From positions 1-33,804 of the forward strand of contig JANWWR010000160.1 of NCBI GenBank assembly GCA_025055835.1: 33,804 bases of DNA, written 5' to 3'. The position numbers and the translations under genes were made by a program. Under the pieces are notes generated by a model. It was not told the origin of the DNA and made no database searches. It saw only the letters and a list, made by a program, of their open reading frames with translations. Below are positions 1 to 7,779 of the stretch, piece after piece (positions within the stretch are counted from its first letter, which is position 1; each line of letters starts with the position of its first letter). The stretch comes from Gemmatales bacterium (lineage in GTDB: Bacteria; Planctomycetota; Planctomycetia; Gemmatales; HRBIN36).

Positions 1-312
1 GCACGCTCCACGGTAACGGCTTTGGAGCCGGCGGGCGAGGTGGATCGCTTTCTGCTCATGCCTCCCCTCTTGGGTTGTTCCCTTCTCCGCGGTTTGTTTG
101 CCTCCCCCTGTCAGATTCCCGATTCACGGACAAGGGCAAAAAGGGGGAGCCGGGCGGCTGGATCTCCTGTCACTTCCAGCCGAGGGGCGAAAGCTAGCGG
201 CGGATGCTAGCTTGTGAAAATGGGAAAAGCAAGGAAAAAGGGGAAGGCCCACGCGATTTTCGAGGGGCTTCTGGACCCCGCTCTGATCACGTGTCAACCA
301 TGCGGCCGGCGG
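1..312. other. Non-coding stretch at window start
   Basis: No convincing gene is visible in these 312 bases. The short open frames here have unusual composition and no recognisable domain. The only clear structure is a perfect 8-bp inverted repeat at 191-213, listed separately. The stretch lies downstream of the minus-strand permease gene that ends at 313, so it probably holds that gene's 3' untranslated end and possibly the upstream region of whatever lies left of the window. Confidence 0.5.
191..213 (-). terminator. Possible hairpin terminator after ABC-2 permease gene
   Basis: AAGCTAGC (191-198) and GCTAGCTT (206-213) form a perfect 8-bp stem with a 7-nt loop, about 100 bases past the permease stop codon. 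On the minus strand the right arm ends in a short T-rich run (CTTTC) but not a long T tract, so it is at best a weak intrinsic terminator. It could instead be a plain 3' stability hairpin. Confidence 0.35.
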
Positions 313-2154
313 TCAGCCGTCGGGCGTCTGATTGTACTCAACGACTTGGCGGGGAACGACTTTGGGTTGACGTTTCCGCTCTCTCCGCCAATGCCGGGCA
401 CGGTCGTAGTCCGCCACACGCTTTTCCGCCTCGCGGAGGAAGAACCAGGAGCCTAGCAGGAAACCCAACGCCAGGGCGATTTGGCCCGCAATCGCGAAAC
501 CGGCAAAGGTTCCCAGCAACACGCCGCTTGCATTTCCTGTCAGGAACAACAGGAATAATTCCACAACCATAACGATGACAATCCAAATCGCGAACAGAAG
601 CGGAAACAGGGCGATGAAGGCGAGGAAGCCGCCGAGGTAGGCCCAGGCCAGGGTGCCGACCAGACTTCGCCAGGAGCTGTTCGACCGGGCCGAGCACCAC
701 AAGCCGGTCGAGCCGGTGTAGAACATCGCCAGCCACGTCACCCCCAAAGAGATGACAAAGCTGATCACGCACACCGGACCGCCCAGGAGGCTGAGGAGGA
801 ACATCGGGATGGCGTACATGAGCAGATACGGATAAGTGGCTCCGAGGATGCCCCAGAGCTTGGCCTGCACCAGGGACTGCGTTTCCAGCGGCGTCATCAG
901 CAACGACTCCCAGGTGTGTTTCTCCCGCTCGCCGGTGATCGCCCCGGAACAGCGGATGCCGACGATCAGGCTGGACAGGAACAAGACGATGAGGGAAATC
1001 CAGGTGACGAATTGGGTAATGGAATCCTGGTCCACCTGGAACTGCTCAGGCTGGGTAAACATCTGGAGCACGCTGTTGGGACCGGTGATGCAGCTTGCGG
1101 CGACGAGAACGGCAATCGTCGTAGTCCCCAAAAGAATGAGAAGCATGACGAGGTTCTGGGGGATGTAGCGGAGCGCGGGCAGTGGCGCGATGCCGGTGAC
1201 GTAGCGTTCCTTCCAGCGCACCGGCTCGCCGTGGATCGGCGGACGCGCCCACCACAGCAACGCCTTCCTGCGCTGGCCGATGCCCTCCAACTGACGGTTG
1301 TACGCCGGCCGCAGCCGCCAGGCGGCGACCGCCAGACAAAGTACCCCAACCCCAACCCAGGATAGACCAGCGACAACAGCCCGGGCGAAGACCATCGCCG
1401 AGCCAGCACCTTCCAATTCCGGTTTGAGAACCAGGCTGGGATCGAAATAGCTCAGCACGTCCGCCGCGGTTGCCGCCAGCCGTTCCGTCGTCGTTCCGCG
1501 GGCCGATCCGCTGATCCCCATCGCGCCGGTAACCTGCAACCCAAGAATGACCAGCAAAAACAGCAAGCCGAGGACCAGGTAGAGATGCACGATGGCGTCC
1601 CGCGTCCGCTTGGCCCAGACGGAAGCCAGGATGCTGGCGGACGTGGCGGCAAAGGCGATGGCCGCCGCGTGAACCACGGCACCGGCAAGGAAGCCTGGAC
1701 TGACCCGCAAGGCTCCGCCGACGGCGAAGAGAAACGGGATTCCCGTGGCGAAGATGGTCGCGATGATGACCAGTCGGCCCAGCAGTTTGCCCAGCACGAT
1801 CTCGCTCGACGTCAAATCCGCGGTCAGCAGATATTGCAGGGTGCCCCGTTCCTTCTCGTCGGTGATCGCTCCGGCGGCGATGGCTGGCGAAACCAGAATG
1901 ATCAAAACCATCTGCTGCCAGAGAAAAAGCTCCAGGAAGCCAGAGAGGAACTTCTGGGTAGCGGCGGGGTCCGGACTCACTCCCGAACCGGCAGCCATCA
2001 TGCTGGAAGCGATGACCTCCACGATCCAGTACATGAACCAGAGCCAGCAGAACTGGAGCACGAGCCAACCGCCGTAAATGTAGCGCCAGAGGAAGTGGCT
2101 GTTTCGCCGACTGGTCAGCACAAGCTCCATCTGGGCGACATCGAGAACGGCCAT
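313..2154 (-). CDS. Two-module ABC-2 type transporter permease
   Basis: This is a polytopic membrane protein of about 613 residues that looks like two ABC-2 permease modules in one chain. Each half has a cytoplasmic signature followed by hydrophobic helices: DEKERGT around residues 99-105 and GEREKHTWESLL around 408-419. Such motifs are typical of ABC-2 permeases of the NatB/GldF/YhaP type, which pair with a separate ATPase to export a substrate. No ATPase gene lies in this window, so the partner is encoded elsewhere or left of position 1. The open frame extends to a GTG at 2211. The ATG at 2154 is preferred because GAGGT sits 6 nt upstream and the residues from there on (AVLDVAQME) fit the usual permease N-terminus. 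The substrate cannot be told from sequence. Confidence 0.8.
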   Translation of the reverse strand: MAVLDVAQMELVLTSRRNSHFLWRYIYGGWLVLQFCWLWFMYWIVEVIASSMMAAGSGVSPDPAATQKFLSGFLELFLWQQMVLIILVSPAIAAGAITDEKERGTLQYLLTADLTSSEIVLGKLLGRLVIIATIFATGIPFLFAVGGALRVSPGFLAGAVVHAAAIAFAATSASILASVWAKRTRDAIVHLYLVLGLLFLLVILGLQVTGAMGISGSARGTTTERLAATAADVLSYFDPSLVLKPELEGAGSAMVFARAVVAGLSWVGVGVLCLAVAAWRLRPAYNRQLEGIGQRRKALLWWARPPIHGEPVRWKERYVTGIAPLPALRYIPQNLVMLLILLGTTTIAVLVAASCITGPNSVLQMFTQPEQFQVDQDSITQFVTWISLIVLFLSSLIVGIRCSGAITGEREKHTWESLLMTPLETQSLVQAKLWGILGATYPYLLMYAIPMFLLSLLGGPVCVISFVISLGVTWLAMFYTGSTGLWCSARSNSSWRSLVGTLAWAYLGGFLAFIALFPLLFAIWIVIVMVVELFLLFLTGNASGVLLGTFAGFAIAGQIALALGFLLGSWFFLREAEKRVADYDRARHWRRERKRQPKVVPRQVVEYNQTPDG

Positions 2155-2313
2155 GCACGGACCTCGCAGGGCTGAAGGCGTCGCCCGGGGAGGTTCGAGG
2201 TTTCCGTCCACCCCGAGGCGTCAACGGGACACGGCTATCTTACGGGTTATTCGCTCGGGCAGGGCCGTCATCGCAGCGGCAGCCGGTGATCTGCCGACCG
2301 TCCGACGGCTGCG

Positions 2314-3435
2314 CTAGTCGTTGTTTTTCGACATGAGTTGGGCCAGCCAGCGGGTTTCCTCGATGCTGGCGAGGACGGACTTGATGACGACCAGCAGCGG
2401 CACGGCCAAGAGCATACCGACGATGCCCCAGATGCTGAACCAGAAGGCCAGAGCGACCAGAATCAGCAGCGGACTGAGGTTGAGCCGATGCCCGGCCAGA
2501 AGCGGTTCGATGATCAGGGCGACGATGTTTTGCAGCACGGTGAGGACCACGACCACGGCCAGGGCGGTCCCCAGCGAGCGCATCTGCACGAGGGCCAGCA
2601 ACGTCGGCAAGACCACGGCCACGAAGCTGCCCAGGTAGGGAATGAAGTTGAGCAGGAAGGTGAGGATGCCCCAAAGGATCGGGTAGTCCACGCCGAACAG
2701 GAACAGGGCGATCGTCGTCAGTGCTCCGATCAGGAGGCTGACCAGCGTTTTGACGGAGATGTAGCGTTCGATCAGGTCGCTGGCATTGCCGAGGACTTCC
2801 CGAACGGTGTTGGCCCGCTCGGCCCCGAAAGCGCGATTGATGCGTTCGTTGGCCCCGGCCACTTCCCACAGCAGAAACACCAGGTAGATCGCCACCAGGA
2901 CGAGGTACGGCACGATGCCGAGGACCTGGCCCAGCATCGCCCCGAGCCGTTGCAGGTTCTGCTCGGCGTCCCGAGAGCCTTCGATGGCGGTTCGCAAAAC
3001 GGCATCATAAATCCATTCCGGCAGCTGGTTCTGAAGCTCCTCGGTCATGGCCTCGAAGTTTTCCCGGTAGGTCGGCGCCTTGACGAGAAAGTCCTGGAAA
3101 TTCGTGTAGATCAGAGTGCCCAGGCCGAAGGCCAGTCCGGAGGCCATCAACAGGATCACAATGTACGCGGGCAGCAGCGGCATGCCCCGACGCAGCAGCC
3201 AGCGTTGCGCCGGCAGGATGAGATAGACGAGGAACCCGGCGATGGCGACCTGCTGGAGAATGACAGCGAATTCCCGCAGCAGATGGATTGACAGCACGAC
3301 GATGAGCAGACCCAGCGCAGCGACGTGCAGCCGCCGATAGAACCGGGTCGCCGGTTCCCACAGCGGAGGCTTTTCCGGTCCGTTCCCGGCTTCCGGTCTG
3401 TCCGGCGAGTCCGCCAAGCGAGGTGTTGACGTCAT
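2314..3435 (-). CDS. AI-2E family transporter (PerM/UPF0118-like)
   Basis: A 373-residue membrane protein of the PF01594 family. These proteins have about eight transmembrane helices and include the AI-2 exporter TqsA, E. coli PerM and sodium/proton antiporters, so the substrate is not predictable. A Pro-rich cytoplasmic N-terminus is followed by a helix pair (about residues 40-90), a long soluble loop rich in Glu and Gln, then the C-terminal helix cluster with the conserved 'YPILWGILTFLLNFIPYLG' stretch and a final 'GMLLAVPLLVVIK' helix. The open frame runs back to 3951 but overlaps the HdeD gene in another frame. The ATG at 3435 overlaps that gene's TGA (ATGA), which marks it as the real, translationally coupled start. 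Confidence 0.87.
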   Translation of the reverse strand: MTSTPRLADSPDRPEAGNGPEKPPLWEPATRFYRRLHVAALGLLIVVLSIHLLREFAVILQQVAIAGFLVYLILPAQRWLLRRGMPLLPAYIVILLMASGLAFGLGTLIYTNFQDFLVKAPTYRENFEAMTEELQNQLPEWIYDAVLRTAIEGSRDAEQNLQRLGAMLGQVLGIVPYLVLVAIYLVFLLWEVAGANERINRAFGAERANTVREVLGNASDLIERYISVKTLVSLLIGALTTIALFLFGVDYPILWGILTFLLNFIPYLGSFVAVVLPTLLALVQMRSLGTALAVVVVLTVLQNIVALIIEPLLAGHRLNLSPLLILVALAFWFSIWGIVGMLLAVPLLVVIKSVLASIEETRWLAQLMSKNND

Positions 3436-3998
3436 TCGAGCGTCGTGGTCATCAGGCTGCGCAGCGACAACCCGAGCATGATCCAGGACCACCCCTGGAA
3501 CAGCAAGGCGATGCCGATGCAAAGCCCCAGGAAGATTTGGCCCGTCTCCGGCCAGCCGATCAGAATCAGGACGCCCAGCAGAGCGGAGACGATGCCGCCC
3601 ACCAGCGTCCAGCCCCAGTTGGGAAAGCGAATCGCCGTCGCCGCCCCGATGCGGAACGACCCGCTGACGATGAACCACGCCGCCAGCAGGAAGGTGATGA
3701 CCTTGGCGGCTTCGACCGGCCAGGCGATCATGAACAGGCCGAAGACGATGTCCAGAATGCCCAGCAGCAGTTCGAGCAGGAAGCCGTTCCAACGCAGGGC
3801 CAGGAAGGCATGGGCGGTCTGAAACACGCCGGCGAGCAGCACGAACACGCCGAGCAGAAGAATCACGGCTTCGGTCACCACGAGCGGGGCCGCGATCGCC
3901 AGCACGCCTAGCAGCACCAGCAGCACGCCGAGCAAAAAGAAGAATCGCCAACCGCCGCCGATGGAACCAACCGAGGTGACCCAGGGATTCATGCTCAT
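3432..3998 (-). CDS. HdeD family membrane protein (DUF308)
   Basis: A small 188-residue protein made almost wholly of hydrophobic helices, with repeated patterns such as LLLGVFVLLAGVFQ and LLAAWFIVSGSFRIG. This matches the HdeD/DUF308 family, whose E. coli member is linked to acid resistance at high cell density; the molecular role is unknown. Its TGA overlaps the start of the AI-2E-type gene by 4 bp, so the two are almost surely one transcript with coupled translation. An AGGAAG Shine-Dalgarno lies about 11 nt before the ATG. It may be a partner or a general envelope-stress protein; the context does not decide. Confidence 0.85.
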   Translation of the reverse strand: MSMNPWVTSVGSIGGGWRFFFLLGVLLVLLGVLAIAAPLVVTEAVILLLGVFVLLAGVFQTAHAFLALRWNGFLLELLLGILDIVFGLFMIAWPVEAAKVITFLLAAWFIVSGSFRIGAATAIRFPNWGWTLVGGIVSALLGVLILIGWPETGQIFLGLCIGIALLFQGWSWIMLGLSLRSLMTTTLE

Positions 3999-4044
3999 AT
4001 TCAGGGCGACTTCCTTTCGACGTTTCGGGGCCGGATGGAAGACT

Positions 4045-4881
4045 CTACTTCCCCGCGGTAACGGTCAGCGGGATCGTCACGACGGCGGATTTGTTGCCGA
4101 CCAGGTCCCGGGCCGACAGTTCCACCGTGAACTTGCCCGCCCGATTGAGCGTGATCGGGAACTGCATCGGGATGAGCTTGAGGTTTTCGGGAATGTTGCT
4201 GTTCGCTTCGCCGGTGAGCGGATTCTTCAGCGTCGGCTGGCCGTTCTCGTCCAGGATCCGCAAGGCGACACTGACGCGCGGCTGCTTGGAAACCTTGTCC
4301 CGCTCGAAGCCGACGGCGGCGAAGTTCAGGAATACGGTTTCCCCGAGGATGCCGTGGGCCGCCTCGGGGATGAGGGCGTCGGGATCGGAAGAAAAGCCGA
4401 CCTGCACCAATCCGAACCCGTGCGGAAGCACCTCGAACTTCCGCTCGACGGACTTGGTGGTTTTGGCGGCCTGATCCGCGACGGTGATCTTGACCGTGTA
4501 GGTGCCCGCGGGCTGCTCCGTGCCGATTTGCAGATGTGCCGACCCAGGCAGCAGGTTGCCCCCCAGGTAGTTGAGGGCTTCCTGGGATTTAGGTTCCTGT
4601 CGCAGCACGGTTTCCCCTTTGGCGTCCGTGACCAGCATGCCGACGGCGTAGCTGGCCTTGCCTTCGTTGTTGAACTTCAGGCCGGTGATGTGGAAGTCCA
4701 GAAACATCACGTCGCCGGGCAGGTAGCGATTGGCCGAGCGGATCGGACCGTTCGGGCCGTGGGTGAAGTTGACGTTGACGATGTCCAGACTGGCATCCTG
4801 GGCCGCCGCGGCGGTCAGGAGAACAGCAACGATGGAAGCGGTCCCCATGATTCGCTGCACCTCGCTTGAGCGGATTGCCAC
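4045..4881 (-). CDS. Exported Ig-like beta-sandwich protein, unknown function
   Basis: A 278-residue protein with an N-terminal signal peptide (hydrophobic segment from about residue 13, cleavage near AAAAQ-D). The rest looks like two beta-rich Ig-like domains. Phrases such as 'PAGTYTVKITVADQAAK' (about residue 125) and 'AGKFTVELSARDLVGNKSA' (near the C-terminus) are typical of bacterial Ig-like folds. No catalytic motif is seen. The start is ambiguous. The GTG at 4881 gives a positively charged n-region and has GGAG close upstream. The ATG at 4848 has a better-spaced GAGGT but an uncharged n-region. I kept the longer form. It is followed by no close partner gene; function unknown. Confidence 0.7.
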   Translation of the reverse strand: MAIRSSEVQRIMGTASIVAVLLTAAAAQDASLDIVNVNFTHGPNGPIRSANRYLPGDVMFLDFHITGLKFNNEGKASYAVGMLVTDAKGETVLRQEPKSQEALNYLGGNLLPGSAHLQIGTEQPAGTYTVKITVADQAAKTTKSVERKFEVLPHGFGLVQVGFSSDPDALIPEAAHGILGETVFLNFAAVGFERDKVSKQPRVSVALRILDENGQPTLKNPLTGEANSNIPENLKLIPMQFPITLNRAGKFTVELSARDLVGNKSAVVTIPLTVTAGK

Positions 4882-4975
4882 GATTCTCCAAATCGGTTTG
4901 GCTTGTCCTAGTGTCAGAGCTTGTCCTTCGGGGCAGGCAAGGTGGAAAACCGGCCCGGCCCGTTGGCCACCTTCC

Positions 4976-6274
4976 TTATCGCCGGGGTTCGTTCTGGTCC
5001 GGGTTGGGCAGATTCGGCCCGAGGCGGACTCGGAAGCCCGACACAGAGCCGAGGGCCGGAGAGAGTTCCAACTGCATCGCCTGCGCCACCATCGCCCGAT
5101 GGAGATCCACGTAGGCCTCTTCCTGCCCGGCGATGGCCGGAGCGAACCGCAGGTTGTTGGTCATCATGTACTTGACCAGTTGCGGCACGGTGTCGCCCCG
5201 GGCCGAGATCAGGCCATTGAGATAGTCCGCGGCGTTGGGTCTGCGGAGGATGGTGACGGCTCGCCGCAGGGCGTTGAGAAAACGGTTCGCCTGGATGTGT
5301 TGGTTGGGAGTGATCTCGCCGCTGTTGACCTGGCTGTCGAGGTGGTCGCCCAACTTTTCCAGCTCGCCTTCGATGGAGGCATACAGGGCCGAATCCACGG
5401 AACCTTTCGACCGCACCGACTGGACCGCCTCCGGGATCAGCTTGTCGAGCTTCTCCTGGGAAGGACCACGCAGCAGGTCCGGCCAGGGCAGCTTGTCGGT
5501 GAGCAGCAGGCTGACATTGACGCGATCATTGGCAGAGGCGACGGCCACCTGACGGAGTTCGCTCTGGTTCAGCGGGACCTCGGGAACGTTCTGGGCGCTG
5601 GCCAGGCGTTGATTCAATCCCAGGAGCAGGTCGTTGAGCGCTTGGCCGGAGATGATCTGCGACGTGGGCGGATCAGCGAGGCTGCGGCGATAGGCCATCT
5701 CCAGGTCCCGGGCGCGAATCTGCTCCGGAGTGAGCCGGTTCTGCTTCTCCCGCAGAGCCTGTTCGGCGGCGCGGCGGCGGTTTTCGAGTCGAATGGCTTC
5801 GGCTTCGGCTTGAAGACGCTGGGCCTCGGCCTGCTTGACCAGAAAAGCTCCCTGGGCGTTGTAAACGGCGGCGGCACCCTGGAGGTAATCACTGGGGTTG
5901 TACGTGAAGTTGTAAGTGACCGGCGGATAATATCCCCACCAGCCGGGCGGGTAGTACGGATAGTAGGGGTAGTAAGGATAAACAATGGGTGCCCAGGGCC
6001 GGTACATGTTCCACCAGTACGACGAGTTGTACCCGAACCCGTAGCCAGGCAGCAGAAATCCGCCGGGCCGATAGCCCATCGCCGCGTAGGTGTTGCGTAC
6101 CTGCCACGGAGTGTAGCCGTACTGTTGGTAATAGCTGGGCGGGAACCAGTGAGGCAGCAGGCCACCACGGTGCTGGGCGTGGACCGGCTCAGGCCCGGCC
6201 GCCAACAGGCACACAAGACCCGCAAGACACGCAAGAGCCACAGCGGTTGGCCAGCGACGACCGATCAGCGACAT
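4976..6274 (-). CDS. Exported Tyr/Pro-rich coiled-coil protein, unknown function
   Basis: A secreted protein of about 432 residues that I do not recognise by function. A clear signal peptide (positively charged MSLIGRR, hydrophobic core, cleavage near VHA-Q) is followed by a Tyr/Pro/Trp-rich low-complexity stretch with repeated PYY units (about residues 95-125). Next comes an Ala/Glu/Arg-rich segment with strong coiled-coil character (about 145-200, 'QAEAQRLQAEAEAIRLENRR'), then a mainly helical C-terminal domain. The open frame begins with a GTG at 6298, but the ATG at 6274 has AAGGAG about 10 nt upstream and is the likely start. Similar Tyr-rich secreted proteins are frequent in planctomycetes; an envelope role is inference. 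Confidence 0.75.
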   Translation of the reverse strand: MSLIGRRWPTAVALACLAGLVCLLAAGPEPVHAQHRGGLLPHWFPPSYYQQYGYTPWQVRNTYAAMGYRPGGFLLPGYGFGYNSSYWWNMYRPWAPIVYPYYPYYPYYPPGWWGYYPPVTYNFTYNPSDYLQGAAAVYNAQGAFLVKQAEAQRLQAEAEAIRLENRRRAAEQALREKQNRLTPEQIRARDLEMAYRRSLADPPTSQIISGQALNDLLLGLNQRLASAQNVPEVPLNQSELRQVAVASANDRVNVSLLLTDKLPWPDLLRGPSQEKLDKLIPEAVQSVRSKGSVDSALYASIEGELEKLGDHLDSQVNSGEITPNQHIQANRFLNALRRAVTILRRPNAADYLNGLISARGDTVPQLVKYMMTNNLRFAPAIAGQEEAYVDLHRAMVAQAMQLELSPALGSVSGFRVRLGPNLPNPDQNEPRR

Positions 6275-6353
6275 GGCGAAGCGTCTCCTTGAAAGCACTC
6301 CCGAACTCGGGGAGCCAGGCCCAAGCGGGATTGTCCCTCGGTCTCCGCGTGGC

Positions 6354-7658
6354 TCAGGGCCGCTTGTCCGATTCCGGGACCACCTTGGGAGGCAGTTCTC
6401 CCGGCGGGATCAGCGCCTTCCAGCGCCTGACCGCCTCGGCTCGCTTTTCCGGCGGATCGGCGGCATCGAACGGTATCTCACTGCCCGCGGGAACCAGCCG
6501 ATAGAGGTGGTATCGCACCAGTTCCCGGATCATGAGCGAGTCATGATTGAGGTAGGCCAGCAGCGTCGCGTAGAGTTCCGGCGACTCGGCCTCGTGTTCG
6601 CTGAAGCCGTAGAGGAGTTGCAGAAAGCCGGCGGCCTGGGCCGGGCTCAGGTTGAGTTTGCTGGTCAGATGCTCGTAGAGCCGGGCATCGTGCCCCGCCT
6701 GGCGGCCCAGCCAATGCCGCAGAATGATCACGGCCTGTTCCCGCACTTCGGGATGCTTGGGATTCTGAAGGGCGGCCAGCAGACCGTCGAGGTCGTCCGT
6801 GGCTCCCAGCAGCGTCACCCCCATCATGCGGATGCGCGGATCGGGATCTGCCAGGCATTCGGCGGCGACTTTGCCGGGCGGCATTTCGTTGAGCTTTTTG
6901 GCCCGGGCATAAACCGTTTCCGCCTGCTTGCGTTCCTCCGGCGTCAGGGGCCGGGCGAACTGGGGCAGTTCCTCGAGCCGGCGCGGCGCGGCGTCGTCTC
7001 CGTCCACGTTGCTCCAGTGGAAGACCGCCGGTCCGGGTGGTGCGTCCAGAGCGTAGCAGACGCCGTTGCTCGTCAACTCGATCCCGCCATTCAAGACCAG
7101 ACAGTACAAATTCAGCGTGGGTGACTCCTCGGGCTGGAACGGCTTGGAGCGGTCCGCGCCAAAGGGCCGTACCCCGACGGCATGACGACCGACGAGCATC
7201 AGGGCGACCCGGGTTTCGGGTTTCTCCAGGACGATTTCCCACAGGTGTTTGCCGACCCGGACGTTTACTTTGGCTTCGCCACGGTTGCGGCGGTGCTGGA
7301 GAATGACCAGACCGCGATCGAGGGACAAATCGAGATCGACCTCCTTGGGCGGATGGAGGCGGACAGCGCTTTCGTAGATCGGTTCGGGCAGCCGACGCCA
7401 CAGGTCGGCCAGCATTTGCAGGCGGACGTTGCCGTTGAGCGAGTCGATTTCTGCTTCCGGGAGGGCCAGCAGCAGCGTCTCGGCGGGGACCGACACGCCG
7501 GGCTTGACGGGCTTCCAGGTCGGGCCTTCGCCCCGCTGGAGCAAGGCCCCCGGCACTGCCGCCACCTTCCCAGCCGGCGGACCCTCGGCCCAGGCCGCCG
7601 TTGCTCCCAACACCATCAGCCCAACCGCCGCCAGACCTGCCCGGATGATCGTCTTCAT
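6354..7658 (-). CDS. Exported FecR-like / HEAT-repeat protein
   Basis: A 434-residue exported protein. Residues 1-24 are a signal peptide ending AWA-E. The next roughly 200 residues resemble a FecR-type beta domain: a value-setting start ('VPGALLQRGEGPTWKPVKPGVSV'-like), 'LDRGLVILQHRR' and 'LNGGIELTSNG'. The C-terminal half has helix pairs typical of HEAT-like repeats, for example 'DPDPRIRMMGVTLLGATDDLDG' around residue 270 and 'HPEVREQAVIILRHWLG' around 305. Planctomycetes often have FecR-like periplasmic proteins outside iron-signalling operons, so a regulatory role is not implied. No sigma-factor gene is nearby. It has its own promoter-like sequence upstream. Confidence 0.72.
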   Translation of the reverse strand: MKTIIRAGLAAVGLMVLGATAAWAEGPPAGKVAAVPGALLQRGEGPTWKPVKPGVSVPAETLLLALPEAEIDSLNGNVRLQMLADLWRRLPEPIYESAVRLHPPKEVDLDLSLDRGLVILQHRRNRGEAKVNVRVGKHLWEIVLEKPETRVALMLVGRHAVGVRPFGADRSKPFQPEESPTLNLYCLVLNGGIELTSNGVCYALDAPPGPAVFHWSNVDGDDAAPRRLEELPQFARPLTPEERKQAETVYARAKKLNEMPPGKVAAECLADPDPRIRMMGVTLLGATDDLDGLLAALQNPKHPEVREQAVIILRHWLGRQAGHDARLYEHLTSKLNLSPAQAAGFLQLLYGFSEHEAESPELYATLLAYLNHDSLMIRELVRYHLYRLVPAGSEIPFDAADPPEKRAEAVRRWKALIPPGELPPKVVPESDKRP

Positions 7659-7697
7659 GACTCGGCTCGACCCCAGGGAAGTTTCGCGTACGCCGCA

Positions 7698-7726
7698 ATT
7701 ATAGCTTGAGCTTAGCGATACGCCAG
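7698..7726 (-). promoter_or_regulatory. Sigma70-type promoter for the FecR-like/HEAT gene
   Basis: On the minus strand a perfect TATAAT (-10, at 7703-7698) follows CTGGCG (weak -35, 3 of 6 matches, at 7726-7721) with a 17-bp spacer. Transcription would start about 33 nt before the ATG at 7658. The perfect -10 stands out in this GC-rich DNA. It suggests that the FecR-like gene is transcribed separately from the amidohydrolase-like run upstream of it. Confidence 0.55.
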
Positions 7727-7779
7727 CGAATCCCGCTGCTTCCCGATTTCTGGCAGATTCAAGCCGGAAAGGACTCAGC

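Noticed and set aside
3436-3951. N-terminal extension of the AI-2E-type gene
   Set aside because: It lies fully inside the HdeD gene in another frame, has Arg/Ala-rich shadow-like composition, and the ATGA overlap gives a better start.
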